Origin: Antrodiella citrinella
Taxonomy: Eukaryota > Basidiomycota > Agaricomycetes > Polyporales > Steccherinaceae
Direction: 5' to 3'
Assembly (NCBI GenBank): GCA_004802725.1
Contig: SGPM01000597.1
Coordinates: forward strand, 1-10,650
Length of the DNA: 10,650 nucleotides
Both the position numbers and the translations under genes were made by a program. How positions within the stretch are numbered: position 1 is the stretch's first letter; each line of letters opens with the position of its first letter. Of this stretch, positions 1 to 8,275 are shown piece after piece. The notes beneath the pieces were generated by a model. It did not search any database. It worked only from the letters and a program-made list of their open reading frames with translations, and was not told the DNA's origin.

Positions 1-2
1 TA

Positions 3-572
3 TCAGAAGCTGCAGACCTGACTTCCTGCTCGGAACACGACATCCCGGTGCCTGTGAAGCCAAAGGGTACGACGTCAAAGAAGGGGCCCTCCAACGTCGC
101 TCAGGACCCAGATTCGGACAACCCGTCAGATGGAGACGTACCCCCTCCGAGGAAGCAAACCAGATCCAAACCCGGCCAATCGAAAACGATCCGTGATGCT
201 CACAGTCCTGAACCGCCGGAGCAAGATGTGGCGGAAGGTCGTCCTCGTCGCGTTCGGCACGTCGCAAAACGCTATGATCCTGCCAATGGTGGTGAAGTCG
301 AAGTTGTTTTGGGTGCTCCACGATCCAAAGGAAGGAAGGACGTCGTGAAGGAGGCGGAGCCGGAGGCCGGGGTTCCTGAACATCGGACAGGAGGGAGAGG
401 GAAAGTGAAGAAGGCTGTGGCAACAGCGGCAGGCCCCGCTCGGAAGAACAAGGCTCGCACTGCGGCGTCGGCGGCGCACGTTGATAATTCTGAAGGTGAA
501 GACCTCACTCCGGGTGCTGCGAAACGTGAAGTCCGTGGTCGTCGAGGAGCTGCCGGGAAGAAGAAAGCCTAG
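3..572 (+). CDS. C-terminal part of a lysine-rich, disordered, probably nuclear protein (5' end outside window)
   Basis: The frame is open from the left edge to TAG at 570-572 and gives about 189 residues with no start codon needed inside the window, so this is read as the last exon, or part of it, of a larger gene. The product is low complexity: acidic Ser/Asp patches (DSDNPSDGD near the start, NSEGED near the end) alternate with basic clusters (RPRRVRH, RSKGRK, GRGKVKK), and it ends in GKKKA. Such alternation is common in disordered chromatin-associated or nuclear proteins; that role is inferred only from composition. Its style resembles the disordered parts of the two paralogues on the opposite strand (752-6298), so it could be the tail of a third member, but no diagnostic motif such as CIGG or the cysteine cluster lies within the window to prove this. 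It converges on gene A. Confidence 0.6.
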   Translation, partial: SEAADLTSCSEHDIPVPVKPKGTTSKKGPSNVAQDPDSDNPSDGDVPPPRKQTRSKPGQSKTIRDAHSPEPPEQDVAEGRPRRVRHVAKRYDPANGGEVEVVLGAPRSKGRKDVVKEAEPEAGVPEHRTGGRGKVKKAVATAAGPARKNKARTAASAAHVDNSEGEDLTPGAAKREVRGRRGAAGKKKA

Positions 573-751
573 TGTTTTTCCTCACGGTATGTCTCAGGTT
601 GTCAAACATGGCACTAGATCCGTATGTACGAAGAGAAAGCTTCTATTTCAAGAAAGTATGAGTTGTAATATATCAAGAAACCATCCCAATGTAGTGTAGA
701 TACAACGCTTCCCCCTCCTGAACTCGCCCTCGGTGCCTCCGCAAAAACTCA
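573..751. other. Convergent intergenic spacer (3' ends of two genes)
   Basis: These 179 bases separate the stop of the plus-strand gene (572) from the stop of the minus-strand gene A (752). The part around 650-700 is AT-rich (gagttgtaatatatcaag), as expected for overlapping 3' UTRs and polyadenylation regions. No gene is seen here. Confidence 0.4.
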
Positions 752-3109
752 TCACACTCCTTGAGCATCGGTAGAAGTCTCGCCGGTTGCCTCCGCCAAG
801 TCGCCGTCATCATGATCATCCACCGGAGGAATCTGGAGAGGCAGAGCGCTCGACGGCAGCGTAGGCGACGTGGCAGCGTCACGGTACTGTTGAGGCGGCA
901 TTCGTGCGAGGCCTTCAACGAACCTCTCGAGACGGGAGAAACGTTCCTCCCACGAGGGGCTCACATCCACAACCGTCCTCGCTCCCGAGGCAGACTCGGA
1001 AGTGAGTGGTTGAGTACCGGAAGACGCTCCGTGAATTGAAGAGGCTCCGTGAATTGGTGGAACACCAACTACCTTTAAATGAGTACTGGGCACACTTACA
1101 TTGATTATGCACCTTACCGTATGCGATACCACGACTCTCGCGTGTTTTGCCTTTGTCGAGGGGAAGACCTTCCGCAGGATTAGTGTACAAACTCGATGGA
1201 CGACGTCGCTGAACACCACTCACCGGCGGAATTGCTGTGTGAACTCGCACCATGTTCCAGAGCGTTGCTCTCATCTTCGTCGGAGCTGACATCGTCGTCC
1301 ACCGCCTCCTCCGTCCCTAGTTGAAACTCCCAGTTGATAGGCTTCTGCTCGAACTTCCGCTGCAAATAACCTGTCGGTGGATAGGGAACCACCGGTCCTC
1401 GGGTAGCCTGTGGGATATCGTCGCCGTTCGCCTTCTTGACCTTAAGGTCATAGTGAAACGCAATAAGGAAACGTGTGGCCTGGGGGCTGACCACAATCTT
1501 GGCGTTTCCTTCGCCCCGTGGAGACAGGCTACACTGCTGATGATGAGCTCGGCAAGAAACACAGGTACGACCCTTCAACAAGTTCCAAGTGCATTCCACC
1601 TTGTTCTTCCGACAATTGGCGCAATCAATGGCCTTGAAATATGTCAGTAAGTACTGACATGTGATGAAAGACGTGTTCTGCTTACCGACGTAAACTTCGG
1701 ACCACCGATACAGTTATACTCGTACCGCTGAACGGGATCGAGAAGATAAGTGTTCACGGCGGTGCCGTATACGTGGAGGTGGTCAAAGCGATGGTCCATA
1801 TTCTCCTTCGTGTGGGACTTGCGCTGCTTCTTGATCGGAGGTGCACTCACGGATTGCTTCCGAGTGCGTTTGCTCATTCCGGAAGGTGCAGGGATCTCGA
1901 CGACATCGTCATCGTCGGATGGGAGCTGTTCGTTGTCGGAACCATCCGCCACGACGGCCTGCGGAGCGGGCAATGCACGCCCTCGTGGACGTCTGATTGC
2001 TTTGCTTGCTCCCCGCGTCGGAGCCTTTGCCGATCTCCCCGAGGCGGTCTCGACGACTTCAACGTCATCAGATTGTAGCTGATCCACGTCGGAACCATCT
2101 CCTTCCACCGAGCTTTTCGGAGTAAGCAGTACACGCACCACGGATCCTCTATGTTGTGGGCGTACTCCACGTGTCGGAGCATTTGGTGATCCCACCGACG
2201 ATGGCACGGGAGGTGGCGAGAGTGCGTTATCACCAAGTCCGGTCTTCGTGCAATCGGTAGCTGATGGGTCTGATCGTGACTCAGGTGGCGAGCTTCTGGG
2301 GCTGGTGTGTGACATCGGCACCGGCGCAGCTGACGATTGCCCCACAGACGATGCAGGAGGCGGGGAGGGAGTGTGAGATACCGTCTCATGGTTGTGGACA
2401 GGCGACATCGACATTAATTCATCGAGGGCGGTAAATACGTCGTCTTGTGGGGACGCTACCGCACCAGTTGGGGGTTGTGCCGAGGGAGGTGCGTCGCTCT
2501 GCCTAGAATGAACGGAACTGGAGGGTGCCTGGGACTTTTGACGAGACGGACCGGGCATTGGTGCTTTCGACGACGTTGCGGTAGGAACTTGGTCCCGAGC
2601 GTTCACCGAATCGGTCGTTGGCTCTGAAGTAAACATCTTGTTTTAACGACGAATCTGAAGAGCACGAATGATTGACTCACCTGCAATCCACCAGGTATTG
2701 CTGTTTGCCAACTCCCGCATTTCCTGATCCTCTTCTATCACCATACCGTCATCGATGTACACCCTGATCCCGGTTTGTGATTCTTCCACCAACCGGTTGT
2801 CTTCAGCCAATAGCTGCTTCGTCAAATGTCCGTGACTCGCTGCCGTGAGTACGGCCTTCGCCAGGTAATACGGGATTCGGCATAGTCGGTCAACGCGTTG
2901 AATTTCGAGTGCTGCTGTCTGGATATCTTCATGGTGAGTTCTAAGTTTATTACTGAAGTTAGGGCACTCACCAATTCCTCCGCCAGTTTCTGCTGATGTG
3001 TCAAGTTGTTCCTGTCCAAGTTCGCGTCGAGAGCAGCTTGAAGCCGTCTGGAGTAAATGAGGATTTTCTTCTCCGATTCGGTGATGTCTTCAATGCCAGT
3101 TGGAATCAT
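752..3109 (-). CDS. Gene A: multi-exon protein with N-terminal helical domain and internal Zn(II)2Cys6-type cluster (tandem paralogue of gene B)
   Basis: I splice six exons: 3109-2972, 2918-2681, 2623-1686, 1632-1224, 1168-1100 and 1044-752 (694 aa). Introns are 53, 57, 53, 55 and 55 nt, with donors GTGAGT, GTGAGT, GTAAGC, GTGAGT and GTAAGT; every phase closes. Residues 1-125 form a helical domain (ESEKKILIYSRRLQAAL, later LAEDNRLVEES, ending NTWW). Residues 126-420 are Ser/Pro-rich and disordered, with an internal 51-residue repeat and basic NLS-like clusters (SKRTRK, KKQRKSH). EYNCIGGPKFTS ends at 438. Six cysteines at 442-472 fit C-x2-C-x6-C-x9-C-x2-C-x6-C, followed by RFLIAFHYDL and TRGPVVP. 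A short helix (WEERFSRLERF) lies near 630. The start is chosen because it aligns with gene B; the frame is open further upstream. The Cys pattern matches fungal Gal4-type zinc clusters, so DNA binding is inferred; the rest is unrecognised. Exon 5 and the last intron are the least certain parts. Confidence 0.72.
1531..1623 (-). other. Zn(II)2Cys6-type cysteine cluster of gene A
   Basis: This segment encodes CANCRKNKVEC, a nine-residue linker containing TWNLLKG, then CVSC, six residues and a final Cys. The spacing C-x2-C-x6-C-x9-C-x2-C-x6-C falls inside the Gal4-family consensus (C-x2-C-x6-C-x5-12-C-x2-C-x6-8-C). The first half has the usual basic residues between Cys 2 and 3 (RKNKVE). A proline in the linker, common in Gal4-type domains, is absent. 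The domain is internal rather than N-terminal and opens a new exon directly after an intron. Confidence 0.7.
1896..2099 (-). repeat. Internal tandem duplication in gene A (153-bp period, 51 aa)
   Basis: The plus-strand blocks starting ctcgacgac at 1896 and 2049 both run through to gtcggaaccatc (1935 and 2088), an offset of 153 bp. At protein level both copies carry DGSD..QL.SDD..VVE, and each is preceded by an APTRG segment. The copies have diverged but remain in frame, inside the disordered region of exon 3. Confidence 0.65.
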
Positions 3110-3357
3110 TGCGTGCGACGGAAGGAAGGAAGGGTTAGTTCGGTGAGGACAAAGGGAGGCAGGAGGACGGGAAAGGATGTTTATCTTCACTGATGTTCAT
3201 GTTGATTATTATGTAACAAGTGTTCACGGTGAGATTCCAATGACGTTTGTCCTTCGGCGATACGGTAAATGGCATTCCGACTTCGGTAAGACTTGATAGT
3301 AAGATCAAATATCATTGTGGGGCCTGGGGGCGAACAAATGAATACTAAAGTAACTTG
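3110..3357 (-). promoter_or_regulatory. Spacer between genes B and A; presumed promoter and leader of gene A
   Basis: This 248-bp stretch lies between the stop of gene B and the start of gene A, both on the minus strand. Read on that strand, the last 80 bases before the ATG are strongly pyrimidine-rich (runs of cct, ttcc and ctcc around 3112-3180), as is common just upstream of basidiomycete genes. No TATA box can be named with confidence and no other gene is seen. Confidence 0.4.
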
Positions 3358-6298
3358 CTATAACTCGGTGCTGACAATGCGGTCGACCAACTCTGTGGAG
3401 ACCATCACACAGGCGTCTTGGGTGACTCGAAGGTCTGCCGTGGACGTTTGAACAGACACATGCGTGATGGACGGTTTCGAGGAGGCTTGCCCTAGCAGCG
3501 GCGGGGGTTGAGGTGCAGAGGAATGAATCGGCGTGACGTCTGCGGCGGTATCTGCGATAATGCGATCAGGAAAGAAACAATATGCAATGGAAAGGTTACC
3601 CACTATCAATATCGCTGGAGAGCGTTAGAGCTTGTGTCGAAGCCTCCAACGCGATAACAGCCTCTTGGAGGTTCACAAGTCGAGCGTCGACATCGGTACT
3701 GCTGCAAGGCTGTTGAATTGCCTGGACGATGCCCATCAACATCGCGTTCTGTGCTTTCACTGCCACCTCCAAGCGTCCGTTGGATTGTGCGAACCGCCGG
3801 ATCTGTTCGAGTAGCCCTTCTCGAACCCCTCCGCCATTGACAATTGTCCCGTTTTCCGTACTCACCGGCACCGGGGCAACGGCCTTCTCCTGTGAGACTG
3901 TGGCGACGCTGGATCTGACAGACATGTCTCCAGCTTCCGCCGACGATGTCGTTGCAATTCCGGTGGTCTCCTGAGCACCGGAGCTTCGTTCAGGTGATGG
4001 TGGCCTCAGAGAAGGGCGTCGAACACCCAAGCCATCCTGAGGTTCGGACAGCACGCCAGTAGCGTTCGGTGTATGATCGTTTCCATCAAGCGGATCCACC
4101 TCGCTACGCATGACCACGCTGGCTACGGGCGCATTCACCGCCGGTGGTGCTGACGGTGGACCTTCGGCGTCGGTGAGAGAAACCCTCGGAGCACCATCGC
4201 TACGCATGACCACGCTGGCTACGGGAGCATTCACCGCCGGTGGTGCTGTCGGTGGACCTTCGACGTCGGTGAGAGGAACCTTCGGAGCACCCTCCCCTGA
4301 GGAGGAGGGCCCTCCGACGCGATGAAGATACGCCGACACCGAAGGTAACACGGAGTAAAACCCTTCGACCATGAATGAGTGTGGTATTCCCATTGCTGTA
4401 TAGGCGACTCCGAACTCACCTGGGTCTGTTATTGCGGGTGGAAGCGAAGCTGACCTTGCCCTCATAGTGGTGGTATTCTCCATTGCGCCACCAAGAGATT
4501 CCTGAGCTCCCTTCCTCGGGTGCATGGGCGAGGATTTCGGACCGAACATGGAGCTACCGTCGCTGATTGGCATGGCACCATTCCGTGCAATCCCTCGCTC
4601 AGCAACGTGACCAGCCGGCACAACCGTGTCCTCATGTGGCCCGAGGTCGCCAGACACCTCATGGCCGCTCCGGATGTGCTCATCGATGGTATCGGGAGGT
4701 GGCGGGACCGGATCATGTGGGGGAGGTGTACCGCTTCGCGAGGTCTGGACATGTACCGCACCGGAGCCACCTGGCAACATAGGAGCCCTCGACGTGCTTG
4801 TCTTAGCGACGTCGTCGTGGGTCAGCGACTCTACCGCCGCCTCGGGTTCGGAATCAGCGACTACCGACGGGGTCTTTGGCGCCTTCTTCTTCCGTGCAGC
4901 TCCGGGTGCCTTTCGCTTTCCTTTCGTTTTGGGCACCGGTGGGGCTCCCGGTTCGTTCTCCATGGTATCCGCTACGGTCGCTGGCACCCTTGGACCTCTT
5001 GTGTTATCGACCATGTCGCCCCGAGCGTGTCGTGTCCGGAGGTCGTCGTGGTATGCGATAAAAAATCGGACTACCTGTGCGGGTCTTCCGACCTTGGTCT
5101 CGCGGTCGTATGTCCTTGCCGCCATGCTACAAGCTACTTTCCGCTTTTGGCAACCCAAGCATGTCCCTGCTAACTTCAGGTCCCACACGCATTCCGACTG
5201 AAACTTCGTGCAACCGACGCACGGTACCGGCTGTTGATGCTCGTCAGAGCGTGGAATCAATGAATTGAAAACATATATACATACCGATGTAAATTCAGAG
5301 CCACCGATGCAATCATACTCTTCTCTTGTGACGGGACTCGTGCTCCTGAGATCTACCGGGGAGTTCGGATACAGGTTGTAAGGAGGTCCATCGGTGGAAG
5401 ACGGCGTCTTTCGGGTCTTCTTCCGTTCCCTTGGGGGTGAGGAGGTACGCTCACGCTTTCTCTCACCGTTGGGTGTTGTGCGATCCTTGGATGGTTCCGC
5501 TGTGATAGTGACGGCTGGAGCGATCAGGGTAGGAGTAGATGTGGTCTCTATCCCCTGCATCGGATCATCGACTTGGTCTGTAACGACAGCCTGACGACCG
5601 ATAGGTTCGGCACACACGGCGTTGGGCACCGTGTTTGCTGTCACGCCACGATGTGCAGGAACAGACTCCATTGGCTCGTCGTGGCGACCATCTTGGTCTG
5701 TGATGGCAATCTGAACACCGGAGGGTTCGGCACGCGCCCTGTTGGGCACGGTGTTTGCTGCCACGTCCTGATCTGCTGCGCCTGACTCAGTTGGTGTCCC
5801 GAGTAATGCTATAGGTGTATTTCAGTACGTAGGACTGATAATTTCAGAGTGGGTGCGAACATACGGCGTGTCCACCACATATCTCCTAAGTCGATAGGTT
5901 CCAACGTGTCCTCGTACACAATGCCCACCCTCCACTGATCTGATAGGGGAACTAGGGCATCGTCCTCCACGAAGTGCTCTGGGAGGATGTTCAACTCCCT
6001 GTGGACGAAGCTGCACATCACGGCAACGAGGAATCGAGGGACCAGAGACATCGTAAACGTCCGCTGGATACTGGAGGCAACTGTCTATACGAGGTGGATA
6101 TGAATCCTGTTATACAGATCCTGTGCAACAATGTTCGGCACATACCATGTCGCGCACCACGTATCGCATCCACTCCTCGTAGGCTTTGCTGCCTTTCGGT
6201 GGTAGGATTTGTAGTGCATTCTGTAGTCGCCGACTGTACCTGAGCAGGTCTCGCTCCGCCTTGTTCAGTTGTTCGACAGTTAAAATAGTTGCAGGCAT
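3358..6298 (-). CDS. Gene B: multi-exon protein with N-terminal helical domain and internal Zn(II)2Cys6-type cluster (tandem paralogue of gene A)
   Basis: I splice six exons: 6298-6146, 6084-5865, 5808-5285, 5230-4420, 4362-3604 and 3551-3358 (886 aa). Introns are 61, 56, 54, 57 and 52 nt. The 54- and 57-nt introns keep the frame open if retained, so they rest on splice signals and on matching introns in gene A. Residues 1-124 form the helical domain (AERDLLRYSRRLQNAL; IQR; EDDALVPLS; DMWW). A 40-residue repeat follows near 141-220, then NLS-like RKRERTSSPPRERKKTRK. EEYDCIGGSEFTS ends at 299. Six cysteines at 303-333 have Gal4-like spacing, then RFFIAYHDDL and TRGPRVP. Residues 594-657 are a near-perfect 32-residue tandem repeat. 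The region around 750-822 is rich in Leu, Val, Ala, Gln and Glu and looks helical or coiled coil. If the last intron is not used, translation stops at 3596. A nuclear DNA-binding role is inferred from the cysteine pattern only. Confidence 0.75.
4101..4292 (-). repeat. Near-perfect 96-bp tandem duplication inside gene B (32 aa)
   Basis: Plus-strand 4101-4196 and 4197-4292 both begin tcgctacgcatgacc and differ at only about six of 96 positions by my alignment. The repeat is in frame and encodes GAP.V.LTD.EGPP followed by APPAVNAPVASVVMRS twice. High identity at silent sites as well as coding sites suggests a recent duplication or recent sequence homogenisation. Confidence 0.9.
5129..5221 (-). 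other. Zn(II)2Cys6-type cysteine cluster of gene B
   Basis: The segment encodes CVGCTKFQSEC, a nine-residue linker (VWDLKLAGT), CLGC, six residues (QKRKVA) and a final Cys. Spacing is identical to that in gene A, and both keep a Trp two residues after the third Cys and the Gly/Thr before the fourth. As in A, it begins three residues after an intron that follows the CIGG..FTS motif. Confidence 0.75.
5571..5764 (-). repeat. 120-bp period direct repeat in exon 3 of gene B (40 aa)
   Basis: Plus-strand blocks 5571-5644 and 5691-5764 align: both open with cttggtctgt, share ggttcggcac and gttgggcac, and end ggtgtttgctg.cac. The encoded copies share ANTVPN, AEP and TDQ, so the reading frame is kept. 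This is more diverged than the 96-bp repeat in the same gene and therefore probably older. Confidence 0.75.
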
Positions 6299-6619
6299 AT
6301 TAGGAAAGGAGTGTGGGGGCGGGCTACAGCGTCGAAAAGTGCGGAGGGATGTCGTCGGTGGATAGCAAGGATGAGCGCTCAGCGGTAAACATAAACATTT
6401 GTTGATAGCCGGGCACCGCGCTCGATAGCGCAATCACGTGCAGCTTCCGTCTTACGTTTTTTCAACCGTCTCCGTGCTTGTACCATTGCTTTTGCTTTCA
6501 CTACGATCGTCGTCCTCCTCTGCAGCCTATTTCAAGCACGTACGCTTTCTCTTTGGTACCAATTGAACGGTCTGCTAATGCATCATTTGAATGGTTAGAC
6601 TTACACCGACCGTACTGCC
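6299..6619. promoter_or_regulatory. Divergent (bidirectional) promoter region between genes B and D
   Basis: These 321 bases separate the start of gene B (minus, 6298) from the start of gene D (plus, 6620), so both promoters must lie here or overlap neighbouring genes. The B side is pyrimidine-rich on its own strand just before the ATG. On the D side there is a T/C-rich stretch at about 6480-6560. A possible intron in the D leader could run from a GTAC donor near 6558 to TTAG at 6597-6600 with a ctaat branch, but it is only a guess. No TATA box is named. Confidence 0.4.
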
Positions 6620-8113
6620 ATGTCCCGCGACGCCGACTCCGAACCGCAGGAGGCTTCCGTGGGCCCCCGCGTAGTCTTAGCCTACAGACCGGTGGGCATC
6701 CCCACTCGCGACATTGGATTTGCGCCACCCCGTTCACCCCGAAGGGCGAATATTAATCGTTTTGCTGGCATTGGGTTTGCTCCACCACCCAAAGCGATGA
6801 AAAAAGAAAGTCTTGTTGGCGATGCCAGTCCAGGAGGTACGTATTTCGACATCAGGAAGCGGTTCGTGAGGTAATCGGTACGTTTTCAGGCTCTGGATCC
6901 CTCCCGCACACCGGTGTCATCGCTTCAAGACACTCAGGCCCTCAAGAAAAGCACAGCACGCAAGACGACGTGGACATTGAGATGCGGGATGAGGTCGCAG
7001 AGATACCTGCCGCCCCCATTGTTGCTGCCCCGCCGGGCAACACACTCGATGTATTCGCCGGCATTGGGTTCGCTCCTCCGACCCTCGTTACACCATCCAC
7101 CAACAAACCCCGCAGCAATGCCCCTATGCTCGAGAATTCCGATCCCGGCGAACCCGCTTGTGCCCACCTGTTTGCAGGCATTGGGTTTGTGACCCCGTCC
7201 CTCACCTCACCATCTTCCAACGGAGGAACTGGAACAGATGGTCCTATCGTCGTGGACTCCGATCCCGGCGAACACGTCTCCTCGAACCTGTTTGCCGGAA
7301 TTGGGTTCGTGCCCCCGAATCCCACCACACCATCTTCCAACGGAGAAAGCGGAACCGATGGGCCTATCGTCGTGGATTCCGATCCCGCCGAAGACGTTTC
7401 TCCTAACTTGTTCGCCGGCATTGGGTTCGCGCCTCCGACCCTCGCCACACCATCTTCCAACGGAGCAACCGATGCGCCTTTCATCGTGGATTCCGTTCGT
7501 GGTGACCACGGTTCCTTGTTTGCAGGTATCGGGTTCGCACCTCCGAACCTCAACACAGCAGGACACAACAGTGATGGTCAGATCGTCCATCCGCCTGTGC
7601 CTCTCATCGAAGATGCCTCCGATTCCGCTAAAGCCACGTCTTTACGTGCTTCCGATGTTAATGGCACACGCACCTGCTTTACGGGGATCGGGTTTGCACC
7701 TCCAAGTTCTGATGACCAGCGGCAGGAAGTGTCGGGCCCGTCGGTGGAGCCTGTGCGATCAGCTGTTCCGAAGGTGAAGCGGTCATCATCAGAACCTCAA
7801 GCGCAAGATGAGATATGGTGGCGAAATGTTCGGTACAGAGGCCTCTCCCAGTATCATAAATCGCTGCAGTTCTTTTCTAGGTCTGACCGACCTCGCGCGG
7901 TGGTAGGAGTTTTCCGTTCGGCTGATGGCTCAATTTTGCTCACGAAAATTGCAGACTTTACCGGTCGTTGTCGAAGGTTGTGATGACCCGCAGTCTGCAG
8001 CAGCTGAGATTGGGGAGGTCCTCTGCATGGTGGCAGAGCATTTAAAGGTGTTCAGGAAATGCGCACCACCCTTCCTAACTAGCGTCAGGTACTACACTGA
8101 GAATCAAATCTGA
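6620..8113 (+). CDS. Gene D: repeat protein with FAGIGFAPP motifs, function unknown
   Basis: Three exons, 6620-6836, 6890-7902 and 7955-8113, give 462 residues. Intron 1 (53 nt) runs GTACGT to TTTCAG in phase 1; intron 2 (52 nt) runs GTAGGA to TTGCAG with a gctcac branch, in phase 0. The protein carries seven full F(A/T)GIGF motifs plus one degenerate IGFAPP near residue 32; two lie before the first intron. In exon 2 the motif recurs every 36-53 residues with linkers containing TPSSNG and IVVDSDP.E. The end is non-repetitive: EIWWRNVRYRGLSQYHKS, then after intron 2 a helical-looking segment (AAAEIGEVLCMVAEHLKVF). No signal peptide or membrane span is evident. I do not recognise the family. 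FAGIG recalls motif I of C5 DNA methyltransferases, but nothing else supports that. An alternative last splice at 8089-8137 would change only the final residues. Confidence 0.72.
6710..7704 (+). repeat. FAGIGFAPP coding repeat of gene D (about 117-120 bp period)
   Basis: The first base of the F codon of each full motif lies at 6761, 7054, 7171, 7291, 7411, 7519 and 7678, with a degenerate copy (DIGFAPP) at 6710. Spacing from 7054 onward is 117, 120, 120, 108 and 159 bp. The DNA is conserved along with the protein: gatcccg.cgaa and caccatcttccaacgga recur at the same offset in the central copies. The array therefore grew by duplication of a unit of about 120 bp, with the outermost copies more diverged. 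Confidence 0.88.
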
Positions 8114-8275
8114 TGTATGTAGTCACTCGTTCCGTAGTCCAACATGATCATGCGAACCCCATTTTATGTACGTGTGAAAACAAGGGTGCAGACGCGACAT
8201 GAAGCACGTGCGCAACCAGCGGTATGAACCTGTTCACGGTCTTCGTCTCTCCTCTCTCAAGTATTCACCGCTATC
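8114..8275. other. Spacer between genes D and E
   Basis: This 162-bp gap holds the 3' region of gene D and the presumed promoter of gene E. A C/T-rich leader (cttcgtctctcctctctcaa, 8241-8260) sits about 20 bases before the E start codon, like other leaders in this window. No further gene is seen. Confidence 0.4.

Noticed and set aside
126..508. Long open frames opposite and alongside the 3-572 gene
   Set aside because: They are shadows of a GC-rich, biased coding frame, and their products have random-looking composition.
4520..5201. Plus-strand open frames of 190-217 residues opposite gene B
   Set aside because: The minus strand carries the conserved cysteine cluster and homologous introns; the plus frames are antisense artefacts of the same GC-biased sequence.
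752..6298. A transposon origin for the A/B pair
   Set aside because: No transposase, reverse transcriptase or integrase motif, terminal repeat or target-site duplication could be found; multi-intron structure also argues against a recent mobile element.
7051..7080. FAGIG in gene D as motif I of a C5 cytosine DNA methyltransferase
   Set aside because: The real motif occurs once and is followed by other motifs such as a PCQ catalytic loop. Here it is repeated seven times in a Pro/Ser-rich chain and no other methyltransferase motif is seen.
6942..7590. Minus-strand open frames with repeated GGANPIPANK across gene D
   Set aside because: They are the reverse reading of the FAGIGF coding repeats; plus-strand splice sites and conserved motifs fit gene D.
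7806..7860. WWRNVRYRG in gene D as the recognition helix of a mating-type homeodomain, given the divergent gene arrangement
   Set aside because: The invariant WF.N.R form is not met and the upstream sequence lacks homeodomain helices 1 and 2; it is Ser/Glu-rich linker.
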